DNA from: Thermosynechococcaceae cyanobacterium MS004
Lineage (GTDB): Bacteria > Cyanobacteriota > Cyanobacteriia > Thermosynechococcales > Thermosynechococcaceae
NCBI GenBank assembly: GCA_022402525.1
Contig: JAKRSB010000115.1
Coordinates: 1-64,000 of the forward strand
Direction: 5' to 3'
DNA length: 64,000 nucleotides
This document shows, in pieces, positions 48,766 to 58,494 of the stretch. The notes under the pieces were generated by a model. The model was not told the origin of the DNA. It saw only the letters and a list, made by a program, of their open reading frames with translations, and made no database searches. The translations under genes were made by a program, and so were the position numbers. Within the stretch, counting starts at the first letter, position 1, and the number at the start of each line of letters is the position of its first letter.

Positions 48766-49287
48766 ATGGCAAATCGTCGTAAAAATAACCGAGAGCGTGA
48801 GAAAGAAAGCAACTGGCAGGAGCGAGTTGTCCAAATTCGTCGGGTGTCTAAGGTCGTCAAGGGTGGTAAAAAGCTCAGCTTTCGGGCGATCGTAATTGTC
48901 GGAAATGAGCGCGGTCAAGTGGGCGTGGGCGTGGGCAAGGCCAGTGACGTCATCGGCGCGGTCAAAAAGGGCGTCGCCGATGGTAAAAAGCAGCTTGTGG
49001 ATGTGCCCATCACTAAGTCCAGCTCTATTCCACACCCCATCGAAGGGCGCGGAGGCGCGGCAAAGGTGATGCTCAGACCCGCTGCACCAGGGACGGGCGT
49101 GATTGCTGGGGGTGCCGTGCGGACGGTGCTAGAGCTGGCAGGCGTGAAAAATGTTTTAGCGAAGCAGCTCGGCTCTGATAACCCGCTCAACAATGCAAGG
49201 GCTGCGGTTAATGCCCTGGATCTTCTCCGCACCTTTGCAGAAGTAGCTGAAGAGCGCGGCCTTTCCCTAGAGCAGGTTTACGGCTAG
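48766..49287 (+). CDS. rpsE: 30S ribosomal protein S5
   Basis: 173 aa, involved in decoding accuracy and mRNA helicase activity. Seen: [40 protein letters not shown], and [20 protein letters not shown]. Starts 13 bp after rplR. No rpmD (L30) lies between this gene and rplO, the usual cyanobacterial condition. Confidence 0.98.
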   Translation: MANRRKNNREREKESNWQERVVQIRRVSKVVKGGKKLSFRAIVIVGNERGQVGVGVGKASDVIGAVKKGVADGKKQLVDVPITKSSSIPHPIEGRGGAAKVMLRPAAPGTGVIAGGAVRTVLELAGVKNVLAKQLGSDNPLNNARAAVNALDLLRTFAEVAEERGLSLEQVYG

Positions 49288-49333
49288 GTGCCTTTCTATT
49301 TGTCCTCCATTCCTAACTTGGGAAACAACTATC

Positions 49334-49780
49334 ATGAGATTAGACGATATTCAGCCCAAAGAAGGCTCCCAACACCGCCCTCGTCGCGTAGGTCGCGGAA
49401 TTGCAGCGGGCCAAGGCGCAAGCTGCGGGTTTGGGATGCGGGGGCAAAAGTCCCGTTCGGGTCGGCCCACGCGCCCTGGTTTTGAAGGGGGGCAAAATCC
49501 CCTTTACCGTCGAGTGCCAAAGCTGAAGCACTTTACGCTGGTTAATCACAAGCAGTACACCATCTTAAACGTGGAAGATCTTGCCGATTTAGCCCCAAAG
49601 TCTGTGGTAACGCTTGATTCTCTCCTTGAAGCCGGAATCCTGACCGCCCAGAAAGGCCCTCTCAAAATCTTGGGAGATGGGGAGCTTAAAGTTGCACTTC
49701 AGGTGCGGGCCGCAGCAGCTACGAAGTCTGCGATCGCCAAAATTGAAGCAGCAGGCGGCAGTTTTGAAATTGCGGATTAG
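49334..49780 (+). CDS. rplO: 50S ribosomal protein L15
   Basis: 148 aa, a late-assembly protein. Seen: [40 protein letters not shown], and the C-terminal domain [20 protein letters not shown]. Directly precedes secY, as in spc operons. Confidence 0.98.
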   Translation: MRLDDIQPKEGSQHRPRRVGRGIAAGQGASCGFGMRGQKSRSGRPTRPGFEGGQNPLYRRVPKLKHFTLVNHKQYTILNVEDLADLAPKSVVTLDSLLEAGILTAQKGPLKILGDGELKVALQVRAAAATKSAIAKIEAAGGSFEIAD

Positions 49781-49889
49781 TCGGCGCAGCTCGTGGAATG
49801 CTGATATTCAAGCGCTGGTATTCAAAAAATGCTGGTAGTTGAGAGTTCTGGCAAACGCTGTTGTTATCAACGAAGAGGGAAGCCCAATC

Positions 49890-51203
49890 ATGGTCGTTAG
49901 TCGAGATAAAACACCATCCGCCCAGGAAACCTTTACCCAGATGGCTCAGGCCGCTGGGTTACGCAGTCGGGTGCTGGTCACGATTGGGCTACTGGTGCTG
50001 GTGCGGCTAGGAATTTATTTGCCAATCCCCGGCATCAACCGTGCAGCTTTTTCTCAGATTGTCCAAAACAACCAGTTTTTTAGTTTCCTCGACTATTTCT
50101 CTGGGAATGGGTTTTCTGCCCTGGGCATTTTTGCGCTGGGCATTTTGCCCTTTATCAACGCTTCGATTATTATGCAGCTTCTCACGGCTGCTCTCCCTTC
50201 CCTGGAGCGTCTCCAAAAGGACGAAGGGGAAGCAGGTCGCCGTAAAATTTCTCAGATCACTCGCTATGTTGCCCTTGGCTGGGCCATTTTACAGAGTACA
50301 GGGTTTGCCCTCTTTGTGAATTCTGCACCCAATGTGGCCTTCAATCCTGGCCCAGTCTTTATTGCCCAAATGATTTTGGCACTGACGGCTGGCTCGATGT
50401 TTGTCATGTGGGTGAGCGAACTGATTACAGAGCGTGGCATTGGTAACGGTGCTTCACTGCTGATCTTTTTAAGCATTGTCTCCGTGCTGCCTGACTCCTT
50501 AAGCAAAACCATTGATTTTGCCCAAGGGGGCGGCAGCTTAGGCGGCGTTATTTTGCTGGTGGCCGTCTTTTTGCTGATGATTGTGGGCATTGTGGTGGTG
50601 CAGGAGGGTAGCCGTCGGATTCCCATTGTGTATGCCCGTCGCCAAGTGGGACGCCGGATGTATCGTGAGCAGACCAGCTATCTGCCATTGCGCCTGAATC
50701 AAGGTGGCGTGATGCCCATCATCTTTGCCTCTTCCGTGCTGATCTTGCCGGGGGCGATCGCCACCAATTTTGCTCAAAATGAGACGGTGGTTCGGCTGGC
50801 TGGATATCTGTCCCCCTCAGGACCAACGCCTTGGGCCTACGTGACGTTTCAGCTTGTTCTGATCGTATTCTTCAGCTATTTTTACTCGTCTCTGGTGCTT
50901 AACCCTGTGGATCTGTCCCAGAACCTGAAAAAGATGGGGTCGAGCATTCCTGGAATTCGTCCTGGAAAAGCTACGACCGAATATATTGAGCGCATTCTGA
51001 ATCGGCTTACGCTCTTGGGCGCAGTTTTCCTGGGTGCCATTTCGGTGATCCCTACGGCGGTTGAGAGCGCCACAAAAGTCACCACCTTCCAGGGGTTAGG
51101 GGCAACTTCTCTTTTAATTCTGGTTGGGGTTGCGATCGATACGGCCAAGCAGATTCAGACCTACGTCATCTCGCAGCGGTATGAAGGCATGGTGAAAGAG
51201 TAA
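49890..51203 (+). CDS. secY: protein translocase subunit SecY
   Basis: About 437 aa from the ATG at 49890 (MVVSRDKTPSAQETF); 17 codons further upstream from 49839 are in frame but untypical. Channel of the Sec translocon in plasma and thylakoid membranes. Seen: ten hydrophobic segments, the early signature RLGIYLPIPGINRAAF, GIFALGILPFINASIIMQLL, the cytosolic loop with RRIPIVYARRQVGRRMYREQ, and GGVMPIIFASSVLILPG. Its stop overlaps the adk start by one base. Confidence 0.97.
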   Translation: MVVSRDKTPSAQETFTQMAQAAGLRSRVLVTIGLLVLVRLGIYLPIPGINRAAFSQIVQNNQFFSFLDYFSGNGFSALGIFALGILPFINASIIMQLLTAALPSLERLQKDEGEAGRRKISQITRYVALGWAILQSTGFALFVNSAPNVAFNPGPVFIAQMILALTAGSMFVMWVSELITERGIGNGASLLIFLSIVSVLPDSLSKTIDFAQGGGSLGGVILLVAVFLLMIVGIVVVQEGSRRIPIVYARRQVGRRMYREQTSYLPLRLNQGGVMPIIFASSVLILPGAIATNFAQNETVVRLAGYLSPSGPTPWAYVTFQLVLIVFFSYFYSSLVLNPVDLSQNLKKMGSSIPGIRPGKATTEYIERILNRLTLLGAVFLGAISVIPTAVESATKVTTFQGLGATSLLILVGVAIDTAKQIQTYVISQRYEGMVKE

Positions 51204-51766
51204 TGGCGTGCTTTATCTTGTTTGGGCCCCCTGGGGCGGGTAAAGGAACCCAGGCGGCACTGCTCTCAGGTCTGCTCTCCGTTCCCCACATTTCAACCGG
51301 AGATCTGTTTCGAGCGGCTGTCTCTGAAAAGTCTCCGCTAGGGGTTAAGGCCCAAGGCTACTTGGATCGGGGGGAGCTGGTGCCGGATGAGGTTGTGATC
51401 GACATGATTCACGTACGCCTTGCCCAAGAAGATGCTCAAAAGGGCTGGCTGCTGGATGGGTTTCCCCGGACGGTGCCTCAGGCTCATGCCCTAGATGCTC
51501 TGCTGACCTCGATTGATCAGACCATTGACGTGGTTCTCAACCTTTCGGTTTCGGATGAGTTTTTGCTGGATCGGCTGCTGGGGCGAGGTCGCAAAGATGA
51601 TACGGAAGATGTGATTCGTCGTCGCCTCCAGGTTTATCACGAGCAGACCGCACCGCTGATTCAGTTTTACCGCGATCGCAACCAGCTTACGGACGTGGAC
51701 GGCAGCAGCCCTGTTGAAGTCGTCACGGCATCTATTGAGGAAGCGGTTAAGCCGCTTTTAGCCTGA
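51203..51766 (+). CDS. adk: adenylate kinase
   Basis: 187 aa, the short form lacking the zinc-type LID insertion. It equilibrates ATP, AMP and ADP. Seen: the P-loop GPPGAGKGTQAALLS at residues 7-21, STGDLFRAAV, GWLLDGFPRTVPQA, and RKDDTEDVIRRRLQVYHEQT. The TAATG overlap with secY couples their translation, as in many bacteria. Confidence 0.97.
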   Translation: MACFILFGPPGAGKGTQAALLSGLLSVPHISTGDLFRAAVSEKSPLGVKAQGYLDRGELVPDEVVIDMIHVRLAQEDAQKGWLLDGFPRTVPQAHALDALLTSIDQTIDVVLNLSVSDEFLLDRLLGRGRKDDTEDVIRRRLQVYHEQTAPLIQFYRDRNQLTDVDGSSPVEVVTASIEEAVKPLLA

Positions 51767-51808
51767 TGCTCCGTAAGTGTTTAACGTCCGTCCAGGAGGA
51801 TTTTACCT

Positions 51809-52033
51809 TTGTCTAAAGCCGACGCCATTGAAATGGAGGGAACCGTCACCGAGTCACTGCCCAACGCAATGTTCCGCGTGGACTTAGATAACGGGTTTAA
51901 TGTTCTCGCCCACATCTCCGGCAAAATTCGCCGGAACTACATCAAAATTTTGCCAGGCGATCGCGTCAAAGTAGAGCTTACGCCCTACGACTTGACCAAG
52001 GGACGCATTACCTATCGGCTCCGCAAAAAGTAG
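51809..52033 (+). CDS. infA: translation initiation factor IF-1
   Basis: 74 aa with an OB fold that binds the 30S A site. Seen: [40 protein letters not shown] and [18 protein letters not shown]. The start is a TTG at 51809, supported by aggagga eight bases upstream and by the exact match of the N-terminus to cyanobacterial IF-1. Confidence 0.96.
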   Translation: MSKADAIEMEGTVTESLPNAMFRVDLDNGFNVLAHISGKIRRNYIKILPGDRVKVELTPYDLTKGRITYRLRKK

Positions 52034-52098
52034 CTTATTTTGCTATTTTGAGAAGCGCTAAAAAAGATGGTAAAATAAAGAGTTTGGAGTTGTAATTT

Positions 52099-52212
52099 AT
52101 GAAAGTTCGTGCATCCGTCCGTAAAATTTGCGATAAGTGCCGCGTGATTCGGCGGCGCGGTCGCGTCATGGTCATTTGCGAAAACCCGAAGCATAAGCAG
52201 CGTCAAGGATAG
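52099..52212 (+). CDS. rpmJ: 50S ribosomal protein L36
   Basis: 37-aa zinc-ribbon protein: [20 protein letters not shown] followed by [17 protein letters not shown]. The two CxxC/CxxxxH ligand sets (C11, C14, C27, H32) are intact. It lies between infA and rpsM, the standard position. Confidence 0.97.
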   Translation: MKVRASVRKICDKCRVIRRRGRVMVICENPKHKQRQG

Positions 52213-52302
52213 TTTCGCAAGGCTAGCCACTGCCCTCTGCCGGGTAAGCTAGCGCATCACATTCAGCGCATTACAAAGTATTCAGTAGGGAGAAAGACAG
52301 GC

Positions 52303-52680
52303 GTGGCACGTATTGCCGGAGTTGACCTTCCACGCGACAAGCGTGTTGAAATTGGTCTGACCTATATTTTTGGAATTGGACTGACGCGATCGCATGCGAT
52401 TCTCGCAAAAACTGGCGTCAATCCAGATATACGCGTTAAAGACCTCAGTGACGCAGACATAGCGCTGCTTCGCGGTGCCGTCGAGGAGTATGAAGTCGAG
52501 GGTGACCTACGGCGTCTAGAGTCCATGAACATTAAGCGATTAATGGACATTGGCACCTACCGTGGCCGTCGGCATCGTCTGGGTCTTCCCGTGCGAGGCC
52601 AGCGCACCCGCACCAATGCCAGAACCCGTCGTGGCGGTCGTCGCACCGTTGCAGGCAAGAAAAAAGTAGCGAAGAAGTAA
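52303..52680 (+). CDS. rpsM: 30S ribosomal protein S13
   Basis: 125 aa in the 30S head, contacts P-site tRNA and the large subunit. Seen: [37 protein letters not shown] and [21 protein letters not shown] start at 52303 behind agggaga. Confidence 0.98.
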   Translation: MARIAGVDLPRDKRVEIGLTYIFGIGLTRSHAILAKTGVNPDIRVKDLSDADIALLRGAVEEYEVEGDLRRLESMNIKRLMDIGTYRGRRHRLGLPVRGQRTRTNARTRRGGRRTVAGKKKVAKK

Positions 52681-52823
52681 GCCATTCTCAGATGTCAGCC
52701 CTTCCCAGAAGCCACCCCACGGCTGCTTTTCGGCTGATATTTGATTTGGTTTTTTCCAGTTTGCTTCTCTCAGTTTGATGTAGTAAAAATCCGGCGTAGA
52801 CTGCCTCGTTAAAAGTTACCGAT

Positions 52824-53216
52824 ATGGCTCAACCCTCAAAACGATCCTCAAGCCGCAAGCAAAAGCGCAACGTCCCCAATGGCGTAGCTCACATTCAGTC
52901 CACCTTTAACAACACCATCGTCACCATCACCGACGCCAATGGCGAAGTCATCTCCTGGGCATCCGCTGGCTCTAGCGGATTTAAAGGCGCGAAAAAAGGC
53001 ACTCCCTTTGCTGCGCAAACCGCTTCAGAAAATGCAGCGCGTCGCGCCACCGATCAGGGAATGCGCCAGATTGAGGTCATGGTGAGCGGCCCTGGTGCAG
53101 GTCGAGAAACCGCTATCCGTGCTCTGCAGGGTGCAGGACTTGAAATTACCCTCATCCGAGATGTTACACCCATTCCTCACAACGGTTGCCGACCTCCCAA
53201 ACGGAGACGGGTCTAG
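52824..53216 (+). CDS. rpsK: 30S ribosomal protein S11
   Basis: 130 aa in the platform. Seen: [39 protein letters not shown] and the C-terminal [18 protein letters not shown]. 143 bp after rpsM; the gap is non-coding. Confidence 0.98.
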   Translation: MAQPSKRSSSRKQKRNVPNGVAHIQSTFNNTIVTITDANGEVISWASAGSSGFKGAKKGTPFAAQTASENAARRATDQGMRQIEVMVSGPGAGRETAIRALQGAGLEITLIRDVTPIPHNGCRPPKRRRV

Positions 53217-53351
53217 TCGTAAACGGGTCGATTTTGAGCCAGGTAATTTTTACTGGGTCTGCTTACTGGGGTCTGCCCAAGCAGAGAGAAATTACAAGGC
53301 TCATGATCGTTTTGGGGGCGTACCGAGGCAAGCAGAAAGGGAGAGATTTAA

Positions 53352-54299
53352 GTGGCGCAATTTCAAGTTGAATGTGTTGAATCCAGTGTTGAGGATGATT
53401 TTAGCCAGTACGGCAAGTTTGTCATCGAACCCCTAGATCGGGGTCAGGGCACGACGGTTGGGAATGCGCTTCGGCGGACGTTATTGTCTAACCTGTCCGG
53501 TACGGCGGTAACGGCGGTACGTATCGCAGGCGTTAGTCATGAGTTCTCTGCCATCCCTGGTGTACGGGAAGACGTTCTAGACGTTTTGCTCAGCATGAAG
53601 CAGGTTGTCTTGAAGAGCCATGTGCCTGAGCCGCAGATTGGTCGACTCTTTGTGAAGGGGCCTGCAACCGTCACGTCTGGAGATTTTGAACTCTCTCCAG
53701 ACGTTGAGCTCATTAACCCGAACCACTACGTGGCCTCTCTAGCCGATGATGCCATTCTAGAGCTGGAGTTTCGGATTGAGCAGGGCATGGGGTATCGCCC
53801 TGTAGAGAAAAACCGCGACGAGTCGCCTGCCCTTGATTTTCTTCAGGTGGATGCGATTTTCATGCCCGTGCGAAAGGTCAACTACACCGTTGAAGATGCC
53901 CATGTGGGTAGTGCGGTTGAGACAGATCGCCTGATTCTGGACATCTGGACTGACGGAAGCTTGACCCCGCAAGAAGCGCTGAGCGAGGCTGCTGCTTTGC
54001 TGGTGGATCTGTTTAATCCGCTCAAGGATGTGACCTACCGCCCTGCGGAAGAAGTCGATATTCCTGAAGGGGATGAAACCAATCAAATCCCAATTGAGGG
54101 ATTGAATCTGTCGGTACGGGCCTACAACTGCCTCAAGCGTGCCCAAATCAATAGCGTGGCCGATCTGCTGGATTATTCCCAGGAAGACCTCCTAGAGATT
54201 AAAAACTTTGGAGCCAAGTCAGCGGAAGAAGTGATTGAAGCGCTTCAAATTCACCTCGGCATTACGCTTCCGGTGGATAAGGCGTCTAAAAATTCCTAG
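53352..54299 (+). CDS. rpoA: RNA polymerase alpha subunit
   Basis: 315 aa. Seen: N-terminal dimerisation domain with FVIEPLDRGQGTTVGNALRR and TAVRIAGVSHEFSAIPGV, a linker near 235, and the C-terminal domain PIEGLNLSVRAYNCLKRAQI followed by NFGAKSAEEVIEAL, which binds UP elements and activators. GTG start at 53352 behind gggagag. Standard position between rpsK and rplQ. Confidence 0.98.
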   Translation: MAQFQVECVESSVEDDFSQYGKFVIEPLDRGQGTTVGNALRRTLLSNLSGTAVTAVRIAGVSHEFSAIPGVREDVLDVLLSMKQVVLKSHVPEPQIGRLFVKGPATVTSGDFELSPDVELINPNHYVASLADDAILELEFRIEQGMGYRPVEKNRDESPALDFLQVDAIFMPVRKVNYTVEDAHVGSAVETDRLILDIWTDGSLTPQEALSEAAALLVDLFNPLKDVTYRPAEEVDIPEGDETNQIPIEGLNLSVRAYNCLKRAQINSVADLLDYSQEDLLEIKNFGAKSAEEVIEALQIHLGITLPVDKASKNS

Positions 54300-54380
54300 C
54301 GCGTATTTTTTTGTCAGAACTCATTTTCGTCAGAATTCATTTTTGTAAGACAGTCACTGTAACTGGGGTAAGAGGAAGGT

Positions 54381-54731
54381 ATGCGTCATCGTTGTCGCGT
54401 TCATATGTTAGGGAAGCCAGCGGATCAGCGCAAAGCGCTGCTGCGAGCTTTGACCACCGAGCTGATTCGTCATGGTCGTATTACAACGACTAAGGCGCGG
54501 GCACGGGCGGTTCGCTCCGAAGCGGATCGGATGATTACGCTAGCCAAGGAGGGTACGCTTGCAGCGCGCCGTCAGGCGCTAGGCTACATCTACGACAAGC
54601 AGTTGGTTCATGCTTTGTTTGAGAATGCGCCTGAGCGCTATGGCAGCCGTCAGGGTGGATATACCCGCATTATCCGCACGGTGCCTCGTCGGGGTGACAG
54701 TGCGGAAATGTCGATTATTGAGCTGACCTAA
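54381..54731 (+). CDS. rplQ: 50S ribosomal protein L17
   Basis: 116 aa. Seen: [40 protein letters not shown] and a C-terminal [19 protein letters not shown]. Preceded by aggaagg. Confidence 0.98.
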   Translation: MRHRCRVHMLGKPADQRKALLRALTTELIRHGRITTTKARARAVRSEADRMITLAKEGTLAARRQALGYIYDKQLVHALFENAPERYGSRQGGYTRIIRTVPRRGDSAEMSIIELT

Positions 54732-54793
54732 AGGTTTCGCAGCCTTTTCCGTTTGGCCGCTGCCGCACTATTTCTTCCCGCTTCTAACGCTCT

Positions 54794-55693
54794 ATGTCAA
54801 GCACGCTTCCTCCTCTTCAACGGGTTGCCCTGGTGATTCAATACCTGGGAACTCGTTTTCATGGATGGCAGCGACAGCCCCATGACCGGAGCGTTCAGGC
54901 GGAAATTGAAGATGCGATCGCCGCTGTTGTGGGATATCCCGTGACCCTGCACGGTGCGGGGCGCACCGATACGGGGGTGCATGCGGCGGCTCAGGTGGCT
55001 CACTTCGAAGTAGCCTCTCAGATCCCGCCCCATCGCTGGGCGAACGTCTTAAATGCGCGGATCTCGGAGGATATTCTGATTCGAGGCTCGGCGGCGGTTG
55101 GGGCAAGCTGGCACGCGCGATTCTCGGCACTATGGCGGCGCTATCGCTACCTGCTGTATACCGACGCCCGTCCGAACCTCTTTTTGGCTCCCTACACCTG
55201 GCACTACTACCAGCATCCCCTGGATGTGGAGCGAATGCAGGCAGCCCTTGCTCCCTTAAAGGGGCGGCATCACCTGTCTGCTTTTCATCGAGCGGGTTCT
55301 CGCCGGCCTCACTCCTGGGTGGATGTGCAAGAGGTAAGCTGCACTCAATCTGATATTGATCGCTCCGGATCGCTCCTGAAGATTGAGGTGCAGGCCAGCG
55401 GGTTTCTGTATGGGATGATGCGCCTGCTGGTGGGTCAGCTCGTCCAGGTCGGAGCCGGACTGCGATCGCCAGAAGCTTTCACCCAGATCTGGCAAACTGA
55501 ACAGCGGCAAGAAGTGAAACACTCCGCACCTGCCAAGGGCTTGTGTTTATTAAGAGTGGGCTATCCAGACTTCCCCTTTCCTCCAGAAGTCTGGTTTGAT
55601 ACCTTTCCGCACTTTTGGCTGGCAGACCCTACCGCCAGTGCCTGCGCCGCCAGTGCCTATGCCCCCAGTATCTATGCAGAATCGGCCCCCTAG
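54794..55693 (+). CDS. truA: tRNA pseudouridine synthase A
   Basis: 299 aa, modifies positions 38-40 of tRNA anticodon arms. Seen: ALVIQYLGTRFHGWQRQPHD, the catalytic Asp in GAGRTDTGVHAAAQVAHFE, YRYLLYTDARPN and GFLYGMMRLLVGQLVQVG. The last 25 residues are an Ala/Ser/Tyr-rich tail (ASACAASAYAPSIYAES) coded by a short degenerate repeat, beyond the usual family end. Confidence 0.95.
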   Translation: MSSTLPPLQRVALVIQYLGTRFHGWQRQPHDRSVQAEIEDAIAAVVGYPVTLHGAGRTDTGVHAAAQVAHFEVASQIPPHRWANVLNARISEDILIRGSAAVGASWHARFSALWRRYRYLLYTDARPNLFLAPYTWHYYQHPLDVERMQAALAPLKGRHHLSAFHRAGSRRPHSWVDVQEVSCTQSDIDRSGSLLKIEVQASGFLYGMMRLLVGQLVQVGAGLRSPEAFTQIWQTEQRQEVKHSAPAKGLCLLRVGYPDFPFPPEVWFDTFPHFWLADPTASACAASAYAPSIYAESAP

Positions 55694-55740
55694 CCCAACT
55701 GCTTATCTAAATGTTTTAAAGCCTGAATTGAGAACGACTG

Positions 55741-56205
55741 ATGGAAAAAACCTACCTCCCCCCCGTAAATCACGCCGACCAGAAATGGTACGTCGTTGAC
55801 GCTGCCGATCAGCGTCTTGGCCGTTTAGCCACCCAGATTGCCACGATTTTGCGCGGTAAAAATAAGCCCCAGTACACCCCCTTTATGGATACTGGAGACT
55901 TTGTGATTGTGATTAATGCTGAAAAAGTAGACGTAACGGGCAAGAAACGTCAGCAGAAGCTCTACCGTCGACACTCCGGCCGTCCCGGTGGGATGAAGGT
56001 GGAAACCTTTGAAAACCTGCAAAACAGGATTCCTGAGCGCATTATTGAAAAAGCTGTCAAGGGAATGCTGCCCAAGAATTCTCTCGGTCGCCAGCTTTTC
56101 ACCAAGCTCAAGGTCTATCCGGGTGCTGAGCATCCCCACCAATCTCAGCAGCCCGAAGTTTTAACCATTCAAACGATTCCAGGAGCCACCCATGCCAGCC
56201 ACTGA
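55741..56205 (+). CDS. rplM: 50S ribosomal protein L13
   Basis: 154 aa, an early 50S assembly protein. Seen: [40 protein letters not shown] and [20 protein letters not shown]. Its last 14 bases overlap rpsI. Confidence 0.98.
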   Translation: MEKTYLPPVNHADQKWYVVDAADQRLGRLATQIATILRGKNKPQYTPFMDTGDFVIVINAEKVDVTGKKRQQKLYRRHSGRPGGMKVETFENLQNRIPERIIEKAVKGMLPKNSLGRQLFTKLKVYPGAEHPHQSQQPEVLTIQTIPGATHASH

Positions 56206-56605
56206 GTCTTCTAACCGCGTTGCCTATGCGGGTACCGGTCGCCGTAAATGTTCTGTTGTGCGGGTGCGTTTGGTGCCCGGCAGCGGCAAGCTGATTATCA
56301 ATGGTGGAGATGGCGATCTCTACCTTCAGTTCAACCCCAACTATATTTCTGCTGCGAAGGCTCCCCTAGAAACCCTTGGCTTGGAAGGGGAGTATGATAT
56401 CCTCGCCAACGCTCACGGCGGTGGCTTGACGGGTCAGGCGGAAGCGATTCGGCTGGGTGTCGCCCGTGCGCTGTGTCAGCTTGATCCTGAAAATCGCAAG
56501 CCTTTAAAAATTGAAGGCTATCTGACTCGCGATCCCCGCGCCAAAGAGCGAAGAAAGTACGGTCTGCGGAAAGCTCGTAAAGCACCTCAGTACTCGAAGC
56601 GTTAA
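56192..56605 (+). CDS. rpsI: 30S ribosomal protein S9
   Basis: 137 aa whose C-terminal tail touches P-site tRNA. Seen: [40 protein letters not shown] and the tail [16 protein letters not shown]. Start ATG at 56192 inside rplM with aggag seven bases upstream. Confidence 0.98.
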   Translation: MPATESSNRVAYAGTGRRKCSVVRVRLVPGSGKLIINGGDGDLYLQFNPNYISAAKAPLETLGLEGEYDILANAHGGGLTGQAEAIRLGVARALCQLDPENRKPLKIEGYLTRDPRAKERRKYGLRKARKAPQYSKR

Positions 56606-56676
56606 GCTTTTGTCTCGGCCCTATTTCGTTCTTGAATGTTTTAGTTTTTTGTTCTTTAGCTTTAAGGAGATCTCCC

Positions 56677-56901
56677 ATGGCAAAGCCTGGAATTCATCCA
56701 GAGTGGTACCCAGAGGCCCAGGTGAAGTGTAACGGTGAAGTTGTGATGACCGTTGGCTCAACAAGACCTGAGCTGAATGTAGATATTTGGTCTGGCAACC
56801 ATCCGTTTTATACGGGTACGCAGAAGATTATTGACACCGAAGGGCGTGTTGAGCGGTTCTTGCGGAAGTACGGCATGACCGATACCAGCGCTCAGTCCTA
56901 A
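56677..56901 (+). CDS. rpmE: 50S ribosomal protein L31
   Basis: 74 aa, intersubunit bridge protein. Seen: MAKPGIHPEWYPEAQVKCNG, VGSTRPELNVDIWSGNHPFY and GRVERFLRKYGM. It carries a single Cys and no CxxC zinc set, so it is the zinc-free form. The ATG at 56677 has aaggaga eight bases ahead. Last gene before the cluster terminator. Confidence 0.96.
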   Translation: MAKPGIHPEWYPEAQVKCNGEVVMTVGSTRPELNVDIWSGNHPFYTGTQKIIDTEGRVERFLRKYGMTDTSAQS

Positions 56902-56963
56902 GGCGTTCTGTCCGGGGTTTAGCTCAAGCGTTCAGCCCAAATTAGCCCCGTTGTGTCTTGTGA

Positions 56964-57000
56964 ATCGGGTGTTCTGGTAATCCAGAACACCCGATTTGTT
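56964..57000 (+). terminator. Rho-independent terminator of the ribosomal cluster
   Basis: Perfect 14-bp stem atcgggtgttctgg / ccagaacacccgat with a taat loop, then ttgtttt. It lies about 60 bp past rpmE. Confidence 0.92.
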
Positions 57001-57002
57001 TT

Positions 57003-57215
57003 AGATGCCTGATGTTTCCAGTGTGATGTTTTTCATTTCGATGTTTTCCAGTGCGACGTTTGGCTAAAGGGGCGATGAGCTAATCTCTGAATGAGCCATC
57101 GGTTTTCAGTTAAACTTGAGGAGAGCTAGGGGTTTGAGGCGATCGCGTTTCTATCCTCCCCTTCCCATTGTTGGGCGTTCAAATTTTTGAGACTAGACTT
57201 TTACAGTAAATTGCT
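57003..57215. other. intergenic region upstream of prfA
   Basis: Holds a degenerate duplication of gatgttttccagtgcga (about 57007-57061) and presumably the prfA promoter. Nothing else recognised. Confidence 0.4.
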
Positions 57216-58316
57216 ATGGCTGAAGCCTATCTGCTTGCAAAACTAAGATCCGTTGAGGAAACCTTCCATGAGCTGACCCGCCGCCTAGGAGATCCAGAGG
57301 TTGCGGTCAATTCGGGCGAGATTCAGCGAATTGCAACGGCTAGAGCTTCCCTAGAAGAAACCGTCACAACCTTTGAGAACTGGAAAGCAGCACAGCAGCA
57401 GCTTACAGAAGCGCAGCAAATCCTAAAAGAGTCTGGCAGTGACCCAGAACTGCGGGAAATGGCGGCAGTAGAGGTGTCTGAGCTGACCGGGCAGATCGAT
57501 GGTCTAGAGCGCCAGCTCAAGGTGCTGCTGCTGCCCCGCGACCCTAACGATGACAAGAACATCATGCTTGAAATTCGAGCGGGGACTGGGGGAGATGAAG
57601 CCAGTATTTGGGCGGGGGACTTGGTGCGGCTGTACTCAAAATATGCAGAAAGCCAGCACTGGCGCGTCAAACTATTGAGTGAGTCCTTGGGGGAAATGGG
57701 TGGCTTTAAGGAAGCGATTTTAGAAATTCAGGGTGAGCGAGTCTATAGCAAGCTGAAGTATGAGGCGGGGGTGCATCGGGTGCAGCGGGTGCCTGCCACG
57801 GAGTCTCAAGGTCGCGTCCATACCTCGACGGCAACGGTAGCCATTATGCCGGAGGTGGATGAGGTTGAAATTAAGATTGATCCTAAGGATATTGAGCTAT
57901 CCACCGCACGGTCTGGCGGCGCGGGCGGGCAAAACGTCAACAAGGTGGAGACGGCGGTAGACTTGATCCATAAGCCGACGGGGATTCGGATTTTTTGTAC
58001 TGAGGAGCGATCGCAGCTTCAAAACCGGGAGCGAGCCTTTCAGATTTTGCGCGCCAAGCTCTACGAAATTAAGCTTCGTGAACAGCAAGAAGCCGTCTCA
58101 GATTTAAGGCGATCGCAGGTGGGGACGGGTTCGCGATCGGAGAAAATCCGCACCTATAACTACAAAGACAATCGCGCCAGCGACCATCGCCTGAACCAAA
58201 ACTTTCCCTTAGAGCAGGTCTTAGAGGGCGATATCGACCCCATTATTCAGGCCTGTACTTCTCAAGATCAGCAGCAACAGCTTGCAGAACTAGCTGCTTC
58301 TGCCAGCCAAGCTTAA
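57216..58316 (+). CDS. prfA: peptide chain release factor 1
   Basis: 366 aa, recognises UAA and UAG and triggers peptide release. Seen: the N-terminal helical domain, the PAT anticodon-like tripeptide in [14 protein letters not shown] near residue 191, and the GGQ motif in [17 protein letters not shown] near 236, whose Gln is normally methylated. The C-terminal [17 protein letters not shown] is family-typical. It lies downstream of the ribosomal cluster but after a terminator, so it probably has its own promoter. Confidence 0.97.
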   Translation: MAEAYLLAKLRSVEETFHELTRRLGDPEVAVNSGEIQRIATARASLEETVTTFENWKAAQQQLTEAQQILKESGSDPELREMAAVEVSELTGQIDGLERQLKVLLLPRDPNDDKNIMLEIRAGTGGDEASIWAGDLVRLYSKYAESQHWRVKLLSESLGEMGGFKEAILEIQGERVYSKLKYEAGVHRVQRVPATESQGRVHTSTATVAIMPEVDEVEIKIDPKDIELSTARSGGAGGQNVNKVETAVDLIHKPTGIRIFCTEERSQLQNRERAFQILRAKLYEIKLREQQEAVSDLRRSQVGTGSRSEKIRTYNYKDNRASDHRLNQNFPLEQVLEGDIDPIIQACTSQDQQQQLAELAASASQA

Positions 58317-58388
58317 CGGCTTAAAGATTGGGTTTTCTTGACGATCCTGAGTCTAAGAGAGCAGTCTGAGCTTAGAAAAGCTCCATAG

Positions 58389-58483
58389 ACGTGAGTTCGA
58401 TGAAGCCCTTGAAGCCCCTCACCCCAAACCCCTCTCCCAAAGACGAGGGGCTTAAGAAGGTTGTTTTTTTGTCGAACTTACGT
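58389..58483. repeat. TIR-bounded dispersed repeat, copy 2
   Basis: 95-bp element with ends acgtgagttcga and tcgaacttacgt (inverted, one mismatch) around accccaaacccctctccc and agacgaggggcttaagaag. It is the compact form of the element at 17402-17556. Located between prfA and a convergent gene, so it may act as a two-way terminator. Confidence 0.65.
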
Positions 58484-58494
58484 TCCACAGCATT

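Noticed and set aside
48766-49334. Loss of rpmD and rpsN from the spc cluster
   Set aside because: Absence of L30 and relocation of S14 are normal in cyanobacteria, so not a local deletion.
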